Shown piece by piece: positions 17,055-25,917 of a stretch of 64,000 nucleotides of DNA (the stretch's first letter is position 1; each line of letters opens with the position of its first letter). The DNA comes from Bacteroidota bacterium (lineage in GTDB: Bacteria > Bacteroidota > Ignavibacteria > UBA10030 > SZUA-254). The translations under genes were made by a program, and so were the position numbers. The stretch lies in NCBI GenBank assembly GCA_036522515.1, contig DATDFQ010000028.1, positions 1 to 64,000 of the forward strand. The letters are read 5' to 3'. Below the pieces are notes generated by a model. It worked only from the letters and a program-made list of their open reading frames with translations, was not told where the DNA came from and did no database searches.

Positions 17055-17786
17055 TTGCGCCACGTCGGCAACATCAAATCCCTTCACCGCTACCCGGTCA
17101 AATCGATGGCGGGAGAAGCGCTCGCGTCGGCCGTGCTCGGCTGGCACGGCATCGAAGGGGACCGGCGTTTCTCCTTTGTCCGGGGGGGAAACCTGAGCGG
17201 TGTGCCTTGGCTTGTCGCCAGCAAGATGCCGGGGCTGATACGGTACAAAGCCTACCATGCGAACGGCAGGGACCCTTCATCGCCGGTTGTTCGCGTGCGG
17301 ATGCCCGAGGGCGCCGATGTCGAGGTCGAAAGCGAGGCCCTCCTCACGCAAATAGCCGCTTCGTTCGGGAGCGAGGTGACATTGATCCGTGTGCGCAACG
17401 GCATCTTCGACGAATCTCCGCTCTCGGTGATCAGCACGACCACCGTCAGGGCCGTCGAAACGGAGACGGGAATCGCGCTCGACATACGTCGTTTTCGACC
17501 CAATATCCTTGTCGAACCGGCCGGCGATATACCGGTTCACGAGGACGAATGGACCGGCGGAACGGTCGTCTTCGGGAGCGGCGTCGATGCGCCATCGGTG
17601 CGGGTGACGATACCGGATTTGCGATGTGTCATGGTAAACCTCGACCCTGAGACCGCCGAGTCCGATCCGCGCATACACAAAGCGATAGTGAAATCGTGGA
17701 ACAATTGCGCCGGAGTATACGCCTCGGTGTTGAGAACGGGTACGCTATCGGTTGGCGATCCTGTTTTTCTGGAGAAGAATCAGTAG
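17055..17786 (+). CDS. MOSC-domain protein (molybdenum cofactor sulfurase C-terminal family)
   Basis: About 243 aa with the MOSC N-terminal beta-barrel (LHRYPVKSMAGE) and the MOSC domain (ISTTTVRAVE, DIRRFRPNILVE, RCVMVNLDPET, NCAGVYASV, VGDPVFLE). These proteins handle the molybdenum cofactor or act in N-hydroxylated base reduction, like YcbX and mARC; the conserved Cys in RCVMVN is present. Start choice is uncertain: TTG 17055 puts the conserved YPVKS at residue 13 as in relatives, while GTG 16986 is an alternative preceded by GAAAGA. Most sequence upstream of 17000 is repeat-derived and should not be coding. No ferredoxin domain is attached. Confidence 0.78.
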   Translation: MRHVGNIKSLHRYPVKSMAGEALASAVLGWHGIEGDRRFSFVRGGNLSGVPWLVASKMPGLIRYKAYHANGRDPSSPVVRVRMPEGADVEVESEALLTQIAASFGSEVTLIRVRNGIFDESPLSVISTTTVRAVETETGIALDIRRFRPNILVEPAGDIPVHEDEWTGGTVVFGSGVDAPSVRVTIPDLRCVMVNLDPETAESDPRIHKAIVKSWNNCAGVYASVLRTGTLSVGDPVFLEKNQ

Positions 17787-17808
17787 GAGGTTTACCGTGT
17801 CGGGAGGA

Positions 17809-17860
17809 GGAGATCCTTCGCTGCGCTCAGGATGACAGGTGGGGGGTTCAGGATGACAGG
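17809..17860. repeat. CTCAGGATGAC repeat overlapping the tyrA 3' end
   Basis: Contains GAGATCCTTCGCTGCGCTCAG then GATGACA, plus a second CAGGATGACA. On the minus strand CTGTCATCCTGA supplies the final codons and the TGA stop of tyrA. Confidence 0.7.
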
Positions 17861-18603
17861 CGGGTCCGCTTATGGCCCTTCGAGAGTTCCTTTTCCAGCT
17901 TTCTCAATTCTGCAATGAGGAGCCGGGGCGTTTGCCACGCAAAGCGGTTGTGCCGATGCATATCTTCGAGTAACTCGTGCGTGTCATGGCCCGTTGTCTT
18001 TGCGATTTCGGAGAGTCTCCGGTAATTTGACGTCAAGTCGGCCGCCCGGGGGAGGTCGAGCCGCAGGAGAGTGTGGCCGATAAACTGCGTAAGGAAAAGG
18101 CTTGACGCGATCAGCTTATCGTGTTGCCGCGCGCTCATGCGATGGACGATCAGGCCCCGCCCCTCCAGGTAGCGCGAGATTCGGCGGAGCCGTTCGCGCG
18201 GGATTCTTACCGGGCAGAGGACTATTCTCTTTCCGGCGCAGCTTGTTGCAGCGCTATCCGGGCCGAAAAGCGGATGAGTTCCGAGAATAATCGTGTGCCG
18301 TGGGAGGATCGACTTCATCCATAGGATCGGTTCCACCTTCACGGAGCAAACGTCGCAGAGGATCGTTCCCGGGGAGAGGAGGGGGGCCAGTGAGCGAAGG
18401 ACCGGCTTGAGCTTTCCGATCGGGACGGCGAGAATGATGAATTTCTTCCGGGCGGCTTCGGAGACGGGAACCTTCCTCACACCCTGTTCAGTTCGAACGG
18501 ACGGCCGGCTGTCGGAAATGCAAATCCGGAAATCCCGCTTCAGGTAGCGGGCGGCCAGACGGCCGAACCTGCCGTACCCGATGATCGCGATTTCCTTCTT
18601 CAT
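17848..18603 (-). CDS. tyrA: Prephenate dehydrogenase
   Basis: It oxidatively decarboxylates prephenate to 4-hydroxyphenylpyruvate for tyrosine. The 251-aa protein has the N-terminal Rossmann motif IIGYGRFGRLAARYL, the dehydrogenase core ILAVPIGKL and CDVCSVK, the catalytic LGTHPLFGPDSA and the C-terminal helical domain. No ACT regulatory domain is attached, so tyrosine control must lie elsewhere; the leader peptide upstream of trpE is a candidate. Its ATG overlaps the aroC stop by ATGA. It is the last gene of the aromatic cluster, and its last residues and stop come from a dispersed repeat. Confidence 0.9.
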   Translation of the reverse strand: MKKEIAIIGYGRFGRLAARYLKRDFRICISDSRPSVRTEQGVRKVPVSEAARKKFIILAVPIGKLKPVLRSLAPLLSPGTILCDVCSVKVEPILWMKSILPRHTIILGTHPLFGPDSAATSCAGKRIVLCPVRIPRERLRRISRYLEGRGLIVHRMSARQHDKLIASSLFLTQFIGHTLLRLDLPRAADLTSNYRRLSEIAKTTGHDTHELLEDMHRHNRFAWQTPRLLIAELRKLEKELSKGHKRTRLSS

Positions 18604-19937
18604 ACGGTCTTCTGGATCTTCCGTGCGTGCTCGAAGACCGCCTGGAAGACCTTTCGGACGAATCCCGGATCGAGGTTCGCATCGGAAACGAGAGCCAGCC
18701 GCTTGCGTATAATTTCATGCTCGCGTCGCGGGTCCGAGATCGGCACATTCCTGCTTTTCTTCAGGCGGCCCACTTCTCTCACAAGATCCTGCCGCTGGCC
18801 GAGCAGCACCATGAGCATGTCGTCGATGAAATCGATCCTCTTCCTCACCGCCGCGAGAGAATCGCGGGGGCGAAGCAGTTCCTGACGGACAAGGTGATCC
18901 GCGAGCACCAGCGCAATCATGGATTCCACCACCGGCACCACGCGCGGGCAGAGGCAGGGATCGTGCCGCCCTTCGACAGAAATCTTCCTGCTGCGTCCTT
19001 TAAGGTCGATTGTGCTCTGTGCCTTGGGGATTGAGGAAGGAGGCTTGACCGCGACCCGGACCACGATGTCCTCCCCGTTCGAAATGCCGCCGAGGATTCC
19101 GCCCGCATAATTCGTCTTCGTCCTGATTCTGCCGGTCTTCCGTTCCTTATAGAACGAATCGTTATGTTCGCTTCCCATCATCTTCGTCGCGGCAAATCCC
19201 GACCCGATTTCAAACCCTTTGATCGCGGGGATCGAGAGAAGCGCCTTCGCGAGATCGGCCTCCAGCTTGTCGAACACAGGATCGCCGAGTCCCGCTGGGC
19301 AGTTCTTCACGACGGCCTCGACGATTCCGCCCAGGGAGTCGCCGGCCTTCTTTACTTTGAGTATCTTGCGCACCATTTTCTTCGCCGCCTCCGGGTCGGG
19401 GCAGCGGACGGGGTTCTTTTCGATCTCCCGGTAGTCGATTGTTTTGGCCGAGATCGAGCCGACCTCCCTGGTGTAGCCGATTATCCGGATCCCGCGCTTT
19501 GCGAGCACCTGCATCGCCACGGCGCCGGCGGCGACACGGCCTGCGGTTTCCCTTCCTGAAGAGCGGCCGCCCCCGCGATAGTCCTGGATGCCGTATTTCG
19601 AGAGGTAGGTGTACCCGGCATGACCCGGCCGGAAGAGATCCTTGATCGCATCGTACGCGCCCGACTTCTGGTCTTTGTTCCAGACCAGAAGGCAAATCGG
19701 TGTGCCCAGTGTTTTCCCCTCGAAGACTCCGCTCAGGATGTGGACCTGATCGGTTTCGCTCCTGGAGGTGGTGACGGAGCTTTGTCCGGGCCTTCGCCGG
19801 TCAAGCTCCTTCTGGATGTCCTGTTCCGATATCGCCAGCCTGGGTCTTACCCCGTCGATCAGGACCCCCACCGCCTTGCCGTGGCTTTCACCGAATGTCG
19901 TAATTCGAAATAAACTTCCCAAGGCATTTCCGGCCAT
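18600..19937 (-). CDS. aroC: Chorismate synthase fused to AroQ-type chorismate mutase
   Basis: A bifunctional 445-aa protein. Residues 1-350 are chorismate synthase (FGESHGKAVG, RRRPGQSSVTTSR, RPGHAGYTY, DYRGGGRSSGRETAGRVAAGA, EGRHDPCLCPR), which eliminates phosphate from EPSP using reduced FMN. Residues 359-445 are an all-helical AroQ chorismate mutase (LAAVRKRIDFIDDML, LLGQRQDLVREVGRLKK, DPRREHEII), which rearranges chorismate to prephenate. The fusion joins two successive steps and is followed immediately by tyrA, so chorismate can be drawn straight toward tyrosine/phenylalanine. AroQ is usually fused to PheA, TyrA or DAHP synthase; fusion to AroC is uncommon as far as I know. The start lies 3 nt after the aroA stop. 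Confidence 0.93.
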   Translation of the reverse strand: MAGNALGSLFRITTFGESHGKAVGVLIDGVRPRLAISEQDIQKELDRRRPGQSSVTTSRSETDQVHILSGVFEGKTLGTPICLLVWNKDQKSGAYDAIKDLFRPGHAGYTYLSKYGIQDYRGGGRSSGRETAGRVAAGAVAMQVLAKRGIRIIGYTREVGSISAKTIDYREIEKNPVRCPDPEAAKKMVRKILKVKKAGDSLGGIVEAVVKNCPAGLGDPVFDKLEADLAKALLSIPAIKGFEIGSGFAATKMMGSEHNDSFYKERKTGRIRTKTNYAGGILGGISNGEDIVVRVAVKPPSSIPKAQSTIDLKGRSRKISVEGRHDPCLCPRVVPVVESMIALVLADHLVRQELLRPRDSLAAVRKRIDFIDDMLMVLLGQRQDLVREVGRLKKSRNVPISDPRREHEIIRKRLALVSDANLDPGFVRKVFQAVFEHARKIQKTV

Positions 19938-19940
19938 ACG

Positions 19941-21215
19941 CTAACCCTCTTGTTCAAGTTTGCTGAATTCGTCCCAGAAGGTGGGGAAGGACTTCCCGAC
20001 ACACCCCGGGTTCGTGATGACGACACCCTTGACGCGTAATCCCGCCACTGCAAAACTCATCGCCATCCGGTGATCGTTGTATGTGTCGATTGTCGCCGCC
20101 CGCAATGTGCCCGGATGAATCGTGAGCCCGTCTTCGTGCTCTTCGACCGACGCGCCCAGCCTGGTCAATTCCGCCGCCACCGAGATCAGGCGATTGGTCT
20201 CCTTATGCCGGAGGTGAGCGATATCGAAAATGCTCGTCGGCCCCTCTGCGAAGGCGGCGACCACCGCGAGTGTGGGAACGCTGTCGGGAATCTCATTCAT
20301 TTCGACGTCGATACCCCGCAATTTGTTCCCCCGAAGCTCGATGCTGCTTTCGTGGCGCGTCACGGTGCAGCCCATCTCGCCGAGAAGGCTCAGGAACCTG
20401 ATGTCTCCCTGCAGAGATTCCGGAGAAAGGTTCTTGATCACCACATGACCGCCGGTGATAGCCGCGGCGGCGAGGAAATAGGTCGCCGACGAGGCGTCTC
20501 CTTCGATCGGGAATTCGTGCCCGATGTACCTCTGCTTGTTGTTCACCCGGAACAGGGAGTAGTCGATGCTATCGATCTCGGCTCCGAACGACCGCATGAC
20601 GTGCAGCGACATATAGACGTACGGCAGGGAACTTAATTTGCCCTTCACGCGGAGCTCGACGGAGCGCGACGCGTACGGGGCGGAGAGAAGGATGGAGGAG
20701 ACGAACTGGCTGCTCGCCGAGGCGTCGAGTTCGATCCGCCCTCCCGTGAACGTGCCCCCATGGATCGTGACCGGGGGGTATCCATTTTTACTGGCGCTCC
20801 GCACTCCGGCAGAGTGTAACGCGTCGAGCAGGTCCTTGATCGTTCGTTTTTTCATGTCCTCGTCGCCCGTGATGACGGTCTCACCTTTCACAAGAGCGGC
20901 GAGCGTGCTCAAATATCTCATCGCGGTCCCTGCGTTCCCGACGAAAATCTCTTCCGCCGGAGCCCGGAGCTCGCCTCCTGTGCCTTCAACCTCGAGCCCA
21001 CCAGGGTGGTCGTTGATCCGCACCCCGAACTGCCGCAACGCGGCGATGAGGTAGTTCGAATCGTCGCTGCGGGAAGGGTCAAGGAGCGTCGAAGTGCCGT
21101 CGGCCAGCGCCGCGGCGATGAGCGCCCGGTTGGTATAGCTTTTCGAAGGAGGAACTGCCACCTCGAGATCAATCGTCCGTGCCGGGCGGATCGCTCTGAC
21201 AGAAGGCGCGTTCAT
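19941..21215 (-). CDS. aroA: EPSP synthase (3-phosphoshikimate 1-carboxyvinyltransferase)
   Basis: It joins shikimate-3-phosphate and PEP, the sixth step of the shikimate pathway. The 424-aa, two-domain inside-out barrel keeps VPPSKSYTNRALI, GNAGTAMRYLS (93-103), DASASSQFVSSILL, EGDASSATYFLAA, NEIPDSVPTLAVVAAFAEG, RHKETNRL and DTYNDHRMAMSFAVA. The residue after GNAGTAMR, usually Pro in class I enzymes, is Tyr101, a site known to affect PEP/inhibitor contacts. A dispersed repeat (21237-21291) lies between it and the aroDE gene, so it may have partly independent expression. Confidence 0.95.
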   Translation of the reverse strand: MNAPSVRAIRPARTIDLEVAVPPSKSYTNRALIAAALADGTSTLLDPSRSDDSNYLIAALRQFGVRINDHPGGLEVEGTGGELRAPAEEIFVGNAGTAMRYLSTLAALVKGETVITGDEDMKKRTIKDLLDALHSAGVRSASKNGYPPVTIHGGTFTGGRIELDASASSQFVSSILLSAPYASRSVELRVKGKLSSLPYVYMSLHVMRSFGAEIDSIDYSLFRVNNKQRYIGHEFPIEGDASSATYFLAAAAITGGHVVIKNLSPESLQGDIRFLSLLGEMGCTVTRHESSIELRGNKLRGIDVEMNEIPDSVPTLAVVAAFAEGPTSIFDIAHLRHKETNRLISVAAELTRLGASVEEHEDGLTIHPGTLRAATIDTYNDHRMAMSFAVAGLRVKGVVITNPGCVGKSFPTFWDEFSKLEQEG

Positions 21216-21236
21216 GCGGAGGGGTTCCTGTGGGTA

Positions 21237-21291
21237 GGAGATCCTTCGCGGAGTTTACACTGAGCGAAGCGAATGTGCTCAGGATGACAAA
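21237..21291. repeat. CTCAGGATGAC repeat between aroDE and aroA
   Basis: GGAGATCCTTCGCGGAGTTTAC, then ACTGAGCGAAGCGAATGTGC and TCAGGATGACA. It is nearly identical to 34893-34944. It sits inside the aromatic gene cluster in the 88-bp aroDE-aroA gap. Confidence 0.7.
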
Positions 21292-21303
21292 ATGGAGGGA
21301 GGT

Positions 21304-22722
21304 TCAGCATACCTCTAGAAATAATTTGGATTGGAGCCGGGCCTGCTCTGTAAACAGTTCTGACCCGGAAATGATGTTGCACCCGGCTGCCTTCGCATTC
21401 CGAAGCAGGAGTGTCATCGGTGGATAATGGACGGCGTCCAGGACCGTCATTCCGCGACGCAGGAACCGCCGGGGGACCGGAGACTCGTTTGAACGGGGTG
21501 ACATGCCGACGGGCGTTCCGTTCATCAGAATGTCGGCCGCGAGATCGGGAAGGTCCTCAAAGGACGCCCATGAGCAGTCGAGACGCGATGCGAGTGCCCT
21601 TGCCCGCTCGATTGAACGTCCGACTATCGTTGTCCTCGCGCCCGCATTCCGCGCAGCGAACGCCATGCTCGATGAGGTGCCCCCGGTGCCGAGAACGATC
21701 GCCCTTTTCCCCCGAGGCTTTGTTCTCGTTCGGAGGAGCTTCCGAAGAGCAAGATAGTCCGTGTTGCATCCCGAAAGAGCTCCTCTTCGAGCCACGACGG
21801 TATTAACGGATTGGAGGATCAGTGCATCCTCGTCGACATGATCGATAAATGGGATGATATCTCGTTTAAACGGCATGGTGATGCTGAGGCCCGAAACCTC
21901 GTCCCGAAACGCCTTGAAGAACCTCCGGAGGTCGTCCACCAGAAATGTCACATAGACCGCATTGAGAGAGTTGCGCGAAAAGAACGCGTTATGATGACGG
22001 AATCCCTGGCTCTGGGAGACGGGATTCCCGACAAGTCCGAAGAGGCGGGTGCTCCTGTTTATATTCTCGACCCGGAAGATCTCTCTCAAGTCCGCCGCAG
22101 ACAACTGCCCCGGTGCCGTCGATTCGCTGATCCCGGAGGAGGCGTAGCTGTACGCCGACCCATACTTTCCTCCGAGAATCCTGCTCACCTGGCCCCGTTC
22201 GTTCATGCAGAACGCGGAGATCCGGCGCCCCCTGTTCCGGGCACCCATGAGAAGATCGAATATCTTCTTATTGTCGCTGATGTCGTTTGCCGATGTGACG
22301 AGCTTGAGGTTCCTGGCGGGGGTCGCGCAAAGGCGTTTCAGGATCGAGCGAAGGTCCGGTGGCGTCTGTTTCGTATCGTGATGAGATACGATCACTCTCG
22401 ACGCGCGACCCGCCGAGAGTAAGCGCCGGATCTGGCGAATTCCCCATCGCAATTCGATGTCCACATATTCCGCCCCGGAAGCCAGTGCGGAGGAGAGGAT
22501 GCGTACCTGCTCTTCGGCGGAGCCCCGGAACCATCCGCCCTCGGCACGATGACGGTTGGTTATTATTACATGCGGCCTCGGTGAGCGGAGAAGCTTCTCC
22601 ATATCGGGATTTTTCATGCGGTCGATCCTGATCTCCACGAGATCGCGGGAGCCCGCCTCTGCTTTCAGGATCGACCGGGCCTCTTTCATCGAGCGGGGCG
22701 CTATCGAGACGATGAGCTTCAC
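21304..22722 (-). CDS. aroDE: 3-dehydroquinate dehydratase (type I)/shikimate dehydrogenase fusion
   Basis: A bifunctional 472-aa enzyme catalysing steps three and four of the shikimate pathway. The N-terminal ~215 residues are a type I dehydroquinase: EIRID, VIVSHHDTKQTP with the catalytic His and LKLVTSANDISD with the Schiff-base Lys140. The C-terminal half is shikimate dehydrogenase: GLVGNPVSQSQG, LSITMPFKRDI (catalytic Lys), NTVVARRG, GCNTDY (Asp), the NADP motif GTGGTSSS and a final FTEQARLQ. The same arrangement occurs in plants and Chlamydiae. I prefer GTG 22722, which gives a GTGA overlap with aroB and a GAGG ribosome site 7 nt away; GTG 22728 is the alternative. Confidence 0.92.
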   Translation of the reverse strand: MKLIVSIAPRSMKEARSILKAEAGSRDLVEIRIDRMKNPDMEKLLRSPRPHVIITNRHRAEGGWFRGSAEEQVRILSSALASGAEYVDIELRWGIRQIRRLLSAGRASRVIVSHHDTKQTPPDLRSILKRLCATPARNLKLVTSANDISDNKKIFDLLMGARNRGRRISAFCMNERGQVSRILGGKYGSAYSYASSGISESTAPGQLSAADLREIFRVENINRSTRLFGLVGNPVSQSQGFRHHNAFFSRNSLNAVYVTFLVDDLRRFFKAFRDEVSGLSITMPFKRDIIPFIDHVDEDALILQSVNTVVARRGALSGCNTDYLALRKLLRTRTKPRGKRAIVLGTGGTSSSMAFAARNAGARTTIVGRSIERARALASRLDCSWASFEDLPDLAADILMNGTPVGMSPRSNESPVPRRFLRRGMTVLDAVHYPPMTLLLRNAKAAGCNIISGSELFTEQARLQSKLFLEVC

Positions 22723-23816
22723 GCCCACGCCTCGAGCGATGCGCGCACTTCGGCGCGCGAAAGCGGGATTCCGGTGACCGCCTCGCCGACCGCAAGGGGA
22801 AGGGTGTACCGCACGACACCGCCCACCGATTTCTTGTCACGGCTCGTCATCAAAAGGAGTTTCTTCCGGTCCGTCCGCGCGGGCAATTCGGTCGGAAGGC
22901 CGTAGAGACGCAACAACTTCTCTAAGCGGGCAACCCCCGTGAGGGCGAGCATGTTCTTCGTGGCTGCGACCCGCGCCTCAGTCACCATGCCGATGGAGAC
23001 CGCTTCTCCGTGGGAAATCCGGTAGCCGGAGAGAAGCTCGAGCGCATGGCCGATGGTATGGCCGAAATTGAGTATCCGCCTTAGATCGAGCTCAAGTTCA
23101 TCTTCCTGCACGACGCCCCGTTTCAGCTCGCAGCACCGGGTGATAATCTTCAGGAGGATGCCGGTTTTTCTCGCAAGGACCCCGGAGGCGGATCGTTCCA
23201 GCTTCGCAAACATGCCGGCATCGAGGATCATGGCGTATTTGACGACTTCCGCAAGACCTCCCCGAAATTCGCGCAAGGGGAGAGTCTTGAGTAACGACGG
23301 GTCGATGAAGACGGAATCGGGCTGGTGGAAGGCACCGATAAGATTCTTACCGAGCGGGTGGTCCACAGCCACCTTGCCTCCGACGCTGCTGTCCACCTGG
23401 GAGAGAAGGGTCGTAGGGATCTGGACATAGGGCACGCCCCGGTGGAGGGTCGCCGCCACGAAACCCGCAAGATCGCCAACCATCCCTCCGCCGAGGGCGA
23501 TGATCAAAGAGTCGCGTCCGGCGCCCATCCCGAGGAGCCTGTCTTCGAGCCGGTTCTTGGTATTCCTGTCTTTGCTCCGCTCCCCGGCCGGGACGGCCAG
23601 GAGATGAGCCCGATGCCCCGCAGATCCGAGCGCCTTCAGAAATGTCGGCGCATAGAGCTTCTGCACATGATTGTCTGTGATGACGAAGAGCCGCCTCTCC
23701 CCGTATCGCCTCCGGATTTCGGCAGCGGCCTGTTTCAGGGTCGTCCCGATCACGATGTCGTACGAATCGTCGACGACTCGCTTCAAGTTTACATGAATCT
23801 TCATTTGCAAGGTCAT
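22719..23816 (-). CDS. aroB: 3-dehydroquinate synthase
   Basis: An NAD-dependent cyclisation of DAHP to 3-dehydroquinate, the second shikimate step. The 365-aa protein has ALGGGMVGDLAGFVAATLHRGVP split over the NAD/metal region, PTTLLSQVDSSVGGKVAVDHPLGKN, GGLAEVVKYAMI, LNFGHTIGHALE and SHGEAVSIGM, including the metal-binding Glu and His residues. The ATG at 23816 has an alternative at 23804. It is separated from trpA by 110 nt containing two palindromes, one of them terminator-like, so this may be the first gene of a semi-independent aro unit. Confidence 0.95.
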   Translation of the reverse strand: MTLQMKIHVNLKRVVDDSYDIVIGTTLKQAAAEIRRRYGERRLFVITDNHVQKLYAPTFLKALGSAGHRAHLLAVPAGERSKDRNTKNRLEDRLLGMGAGRDSLIIALGGGMVGDLAGFVAATLHRGVPYVQIPTTLLSQVDSSVGGKVAVDHPLGKNLIGAFHQPDSVFIDPSLLKTLPLREFRGGLAEVVKYAMILDAGMFAKLERSASGVLARKTGILLKIITRCCELKRGVVQEDELELDLRRILNFGHTIGHALELLSGYRISHGEAVSIGMVTEARVAATKNMLALTGVARLEKLLRLYGLPTELPARTDRKKLLLMTSRDKKSVGGVVRYTLPLAVGEAVTGIPLSRAEVRASLEAWA

Positions 23817-23836
23817 CCGGCAAGTTCTATTTCGTT

Positions 23837-23868
23837 AAAAGACACGCAAGCTAAAGCTTGCGCCTACC
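23837..23868 (-). terminator. Terminator-like GGTAG palindrome between trpA and aroB
   Basis: On the minus strand: GGTAGGCG, then CGCAAGC-TTTA-GCTTGCG and GTGTCTTTT. The hairpin with T-rich tail lies 20 nt before aroB and could reduce readthrough from trp into aro genes. It also belongs to the dispersed GGTAG family. Confidence 0.5.
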
Positions 23869-23894
23869 AAATCCGAACCCACATCATAATCGTC

Positions 23895-23918
23895 GGTAGC
23901 CGCAGCCTTTAGGCTGCG
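23895..23918. repeat. GGTAG palindrome (stem GCAGCC) downstream of trpA
   Basis: GGTAGCCGCAGCC-TTTA-GGCTGCG on the plus strand. It lies 8 bp beyond the trpA stop and, with the 23837-23868 copy, forms an inverted pair. Confidence 0.7.
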
Positions 23919-23926
23919 TCACCCGG

Positions 23927-24724
23927 TCAATGTGTGTCCAGCGCCTTCCGTATCGAGCGGACAAAATCGCATGCGCGTTCGATTCCGCGGCCGGGTGGAG
24001 CGTCCCTGAGCGTCTTGATGAGAGCGCTTCCGATGATCACACCGTCGCTCATCTCCGCGACCCGGCGGGCATCATCGGGAGTCGAGATGCCGAAGCCCAC
24101 AAGGAGCGCGTTGTTTTTCACGGCTTCCCTGGCGCTCCGGAGAAAGCCTTCCGCCTGGCCCGCGAGCGCCGTCCGCTCGCCCGTTACGCCCGTGATGGAG
24201 ATGCAGTAGAGGAACCCGCTCGAGATCCTGTCGAGCTCGGCGAGCCGGGCCGGAGGAGTCGTGGGCGCAGCGAGAAAGATTGTCGAGACTCCCCGCTCTT
24301 TGGCGGCGGAGACATATTCGGCGCTTTCCTCGAGCGGCAGGTCGGCGATGATGGTTCCATCGATGCCGCCCGAGGCGCACTCTCCCAGAAAGCGGTCCAT
24401 GCCGTACGAATAAACCGGATTCGCATATCCCATCAGAACGAGTGGAAGGTCGGTCTCCTTCCTGATTTCCCGCACGAACCCGAAAATCCCGGCGAGCGTC
24501 ACTCCGTTCCCGAGCGCCGCTTCTGAACTCTGCTGGATCGTCGGGCCGTCGGCGATCGGGTCCGAGAACGGAATGCCGATCTCGATGATATCCGCGCCAG
24601 ATTTCGCGAGCCCGAGGATGAGCGGTACGGTATCCTGCATTGCGGGGTATCCCGGAGTTACGAACAGGGAGAGCGCCTTGTTCCCGTTTTCCTTTAGCTT
24701 GAGGAGTGTTCGTGCGATCCTCAT
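23927..24724 (-). CDS. trpA: Tryptophan synthase alpha subunit
   Basis: It cleaves indole-3-glycerol phosphate and channels indole to TrpB. The 265-aa barrel contains FVTPGYP, the catalytic Glu/Asp segment [45 protein letters not shown], the loop around [14 protein letters not shown] and [12 protein letters not shown]. The ATG overlaps the trpB stop (ATGA), so the two subunits are translationally coupled. Confidence 0.96.
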   Translation of the reverse strand: MRIARTLLKLKENGNKALSLFVTPGYPAMQDTVPLILGLAKSGADIIEIGIPFSDPIADGPTIQQSSEAALGNGVTLAGIFGFVREIRKETDLPLVLMGYANPVYSYGMDRFLGECASGGIDGTIIADLPLEESAEYVSAAKERGVSTIFLAAPTTPPARLAELDRISSGFLYCISITGVTGERTALAGQAEGFLRSAREAVKNNALLVGFGISTPDDARRVAEMSDGVIIGSALIKTLRDAPPGRGIERACDFVRSIRKALDTH

Positions 24725-25917
24725 GGGGTTGAAGCCTTCGTGATGGCCGGAAGATCCTTCTCGCCTCTGCCGGAAAGGTTTACCACCACGATCTCGCCGG
24801 CGGTTGTTTTCGGCATGAGATGCCTCAGGTAGGCGATCGCATGCGCCGATTCGAGAGCGGGCAGGAGGCCTTCAAGGCGTGTCAATTCGAGCCCCGCATC
24901 CAGGGCTTCCTGATCGGTGACGGAGACGTACGACACGCGGCCGGAATCTTTCAGGTAGCTGTGTTCGGGGCCCACGCCGGGATAGTCCAGCCCCGCAGAA
25001 ATCGAGTGCGCCGGCATGATTTGCCCTTCCTTGTCCTGCAGGACGTAGCTATAGGAGCCGTGCAGCACTCCGGGCCTGCCTGCGGTGAGCGTCGCGGCGT
25101 GGTGCCCGGTGGCTACGCCGAGCCCGGCCGCCTCCACTCCGATCATCTTCACCGGATCGTCCAAAAAATCATAGAATAAACCGATCGAGTTGCTCCCTCC
25201 CCCCACACACGCGACCAGGTAGTCCGGAAGGCGCCGTTCCCTGGCCAGCACCTGCTGCCGCGCCTCCTTTCCGATCACACGCTGAAAGTCTCTGACGATC
25301 ATCGGGTAGGGGTGGGGGCCGACGACGGAACCGATGACATAAAAGGTGTTGCGGACGTTTGTGACCCAGTCGCGCAGGGCCTCGTTCGTCGCATCCTTCA
25401 GGGTCCTCGTTCCGGAGGTCACCGGGACGACCTCCGCGCCGAGAAGCTTCATCCGGGCGACGTTTATTTCCTGGCGCGCCATGTCCTCCGTCCCCATGTA
25501 GACGACGCAGGAAAGGCCCATCATGGCCGCGACCGTGGCGGTGGCGACGCCATGCTGGCCGGCGCCGGTCTCGGCGATGATTCTCGATTTGCCGACATGC
25601 CTCGCGATGAGAATCTGCCCGATGGTGTTGTTGATCTTGTGGGCGCCGGTGTGGCACAAATCCTCGCGTTTCAGGTAAATCGCAGCGCGGCCGAACTTCG
25701 CTGTCAGCCTCTTTGCCGGGTAGAGCGCGGTGGGCCGGCCGGCGTACTCTTTCAGCAGCACGTCCAGCTCGGCCTGAAACGACTGGTCGCGGCTGAGTCC
25801 GGAGTACGCATCTTCCAGCTCCTTCAACGCGGAAATCAACGTCTCGGGCACAAACCTCCCGCCGAAGAGACCGAAGTGCCCGCGGTTGTCCGGAAACCGC
25901 CCTTGAGTCGAACTCAT
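24721..25917 (-). CDS. trpB: Tryptophan synthase beta subunit
   Basis: A PLP enzyme condensing indole with serine to tryptophan. The 398-aa length is standard. Lys94 in [14 protein letters not shown] binds [45 protein letters not shown] and the C-terminal HAIAYL are all present. The start ATG at 25917 overlaps the DAHP synthase stop (ATGA); a much longer in-frame extension upstream lies over the DAHP synthase gene and is not coding. Confidence 0.97.
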   Translation of the reverse strand: MSSTQGRFPDNRGHFGLFGGRFVPETLISALKELEDAYSGLSRDQSFQAELDVLLKEYAGRPTALYPAKRLTAKFGRAAIYLKREDLCHTGAHKINNTIGQILIARHVGKSRIIAETGAGQHGVATATVAAMMGLSCVVYMGTEDMARQEINVARMKLLGAEVVPVTSGTRTLKDATNEALRDWVTNVRNTFYVIGSVVGPHPYPMIVRDFQRVIGKEARQQVLARERRLPDYLVACVGGGSNSIGLFYDFLDDPVKMIGVEAAGLGVATGHHAATLTAGRPGVLHGSYSYVLQDKEGQIMPAHSISAGLDYPGVGPEHSYLKDSGRVSYVSVTDQEALDAGLELTRLEGLLPALESAHAIAYLRHLMPKTTAGEIVVVNLSGRGEKDLPAITKASTP

